Assembly: GCF_023516505.1 (NCBI RefSeq)
Contig: NZ_JAMGBB010000001.1
Span: 1,798,001-1,862,000 of the forward strand
From: Sphingomonas brevis
GTDB lineage: Bacteria; Pseudomonadota; Alphaproteobacteria; Sphingomonadales; Sphingomonadaceae
Reading direction: 5' to 3'
Length of the DNA: 64,000 nt
Part shown: piece after piece, positions 63,853 to 64,000 of the stretch
Numbering within the stretch: position 1 is the stretch's first letter
Layout of the letters: each line of letters starts with the position of its first letter
Position numbers and translations under genes: made by a program
The notes under the pieces: model-generated
The model's input: only the letters and a program-made list of their open reading frames with translations
Databases searched by the model: none
What the model was told of the DNA's origin: nothing

Positions 63853-64000
63853 GCCGACGTTCGTCCACCATAGCGAACATTTATAGAACGAATAACTTTC
63901 CCGCAGAGCCGATTCATGGCAGTGGGCTGGCGATGGCAAGAGGAGAGTCAGACTCCGACGGCAAGTCGTTGGGCGATCGCCTAGCTTCGACGCGGGCGAT

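Noticed and set aside
63933-64000. Possible start of a gene running off the right edge (MARGESDSDGKSLG...)
   Set aside because: Only 22 codons, no clear ribosome site, unusual codons (AGA, GGA, CTA) and no recognisable motif; a real gene may begin here but it cannot be supported.

Overview
The window is ordinary chromosomal DNA from an alphaproteobacterium, most likely a sphingomonad (order Sphingomonadales). It is GC-rich and almost fully coding. The affiliation rests on gene content: a small secreted CC_3452-type protein, a TonB-dependent receptor with proline-rich tail, a bifunctional Rel starting VLRQYELIERV, a Rrf2-led suf operon, DUF2807 proteins and a Cdc48-type AAA ATPase. This is inferred from protein resemblance, not from a search. 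I see no rRNA, tRNA, prophage, insertion sequence, integrase or CRISPR array.

Layout. 1-2 kb: etfB (cut by the window edge) and sucC on the minus strand, with a hairpin-rich spacer between them. 2-6.7 kb: dinB, carD, a secreted retropepsin-like protease and two tandem DUF2807 proteins. 6.7-12 kb: a DUF1489 protein, mgtE, a cyclophilin, an SDR enzyme, and a class III cyclase-TolB-TPR protein. Next comes a 320-bp divergent spacer that appears to hold an undescribed small RNA gene. 12-18 kb: cdc48-like ATPase, an MFS exporter, a phospholipid-methyltransferase-like enzyme convergent with a cardiolipin-synthase-like enzyme, and rpoZ. 18-25 kb: an HxlR regulator divergent from a small secreted protein, rel/spoT, a secreted intradiol dioxygenase, and maeB. 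25-36 kb: mutS-glnD, a large TonB receptor, and thrS-infC.

36-41 kb: an alpha/beta hydrolase, TPR and SIMPL proteins, then gloA-gloB followed by three tandem secreted paralogues. 41-46 kb: acyl-CoA synthetase, gamma-glutamyltransferase and pyrD. 46-51.6 kb: a complete suf operon (Rrf2 regulator, sufB, a DUF1330 gene, sufC, sufD, sufS, sufT-like, sufA-like) with nearly every junction overlapping. 51.6-64 kb: an MddA-like methyltransferase, a lipidated subtilisin autotransporter, HAD phosphatase-dapD, an EamA exporter, a TlpA-type thioredoxin, argH, a small lipoprotein, galU, a degenerate response regulator, an HNH nuclease, gluQ, a HIG1 protein and a PduO-type adenosyltransferase.

Main points of interest. 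(i) An orphan intrinsic terminator in a divergent spacer implies a roughly 62-nt small RNA with an anti-Shine-Dalgarno-like single strand. (ii) Three genes apparently start on codons other than ATG, GTG or TTG: infC on ATA, gluQ on CTG and the adenosyltransferase gene on CTG. Ordinary gene callers truncate all three. (iii) A response regulator has the phospho-acceptor Asp replaced by Glu. (iv) Two outer-membrane proteins carry striking low-complexity segments. (v) There is a tandem trio of secreted paralogues. I found no convincing multi-gene system of an entirely new kind.
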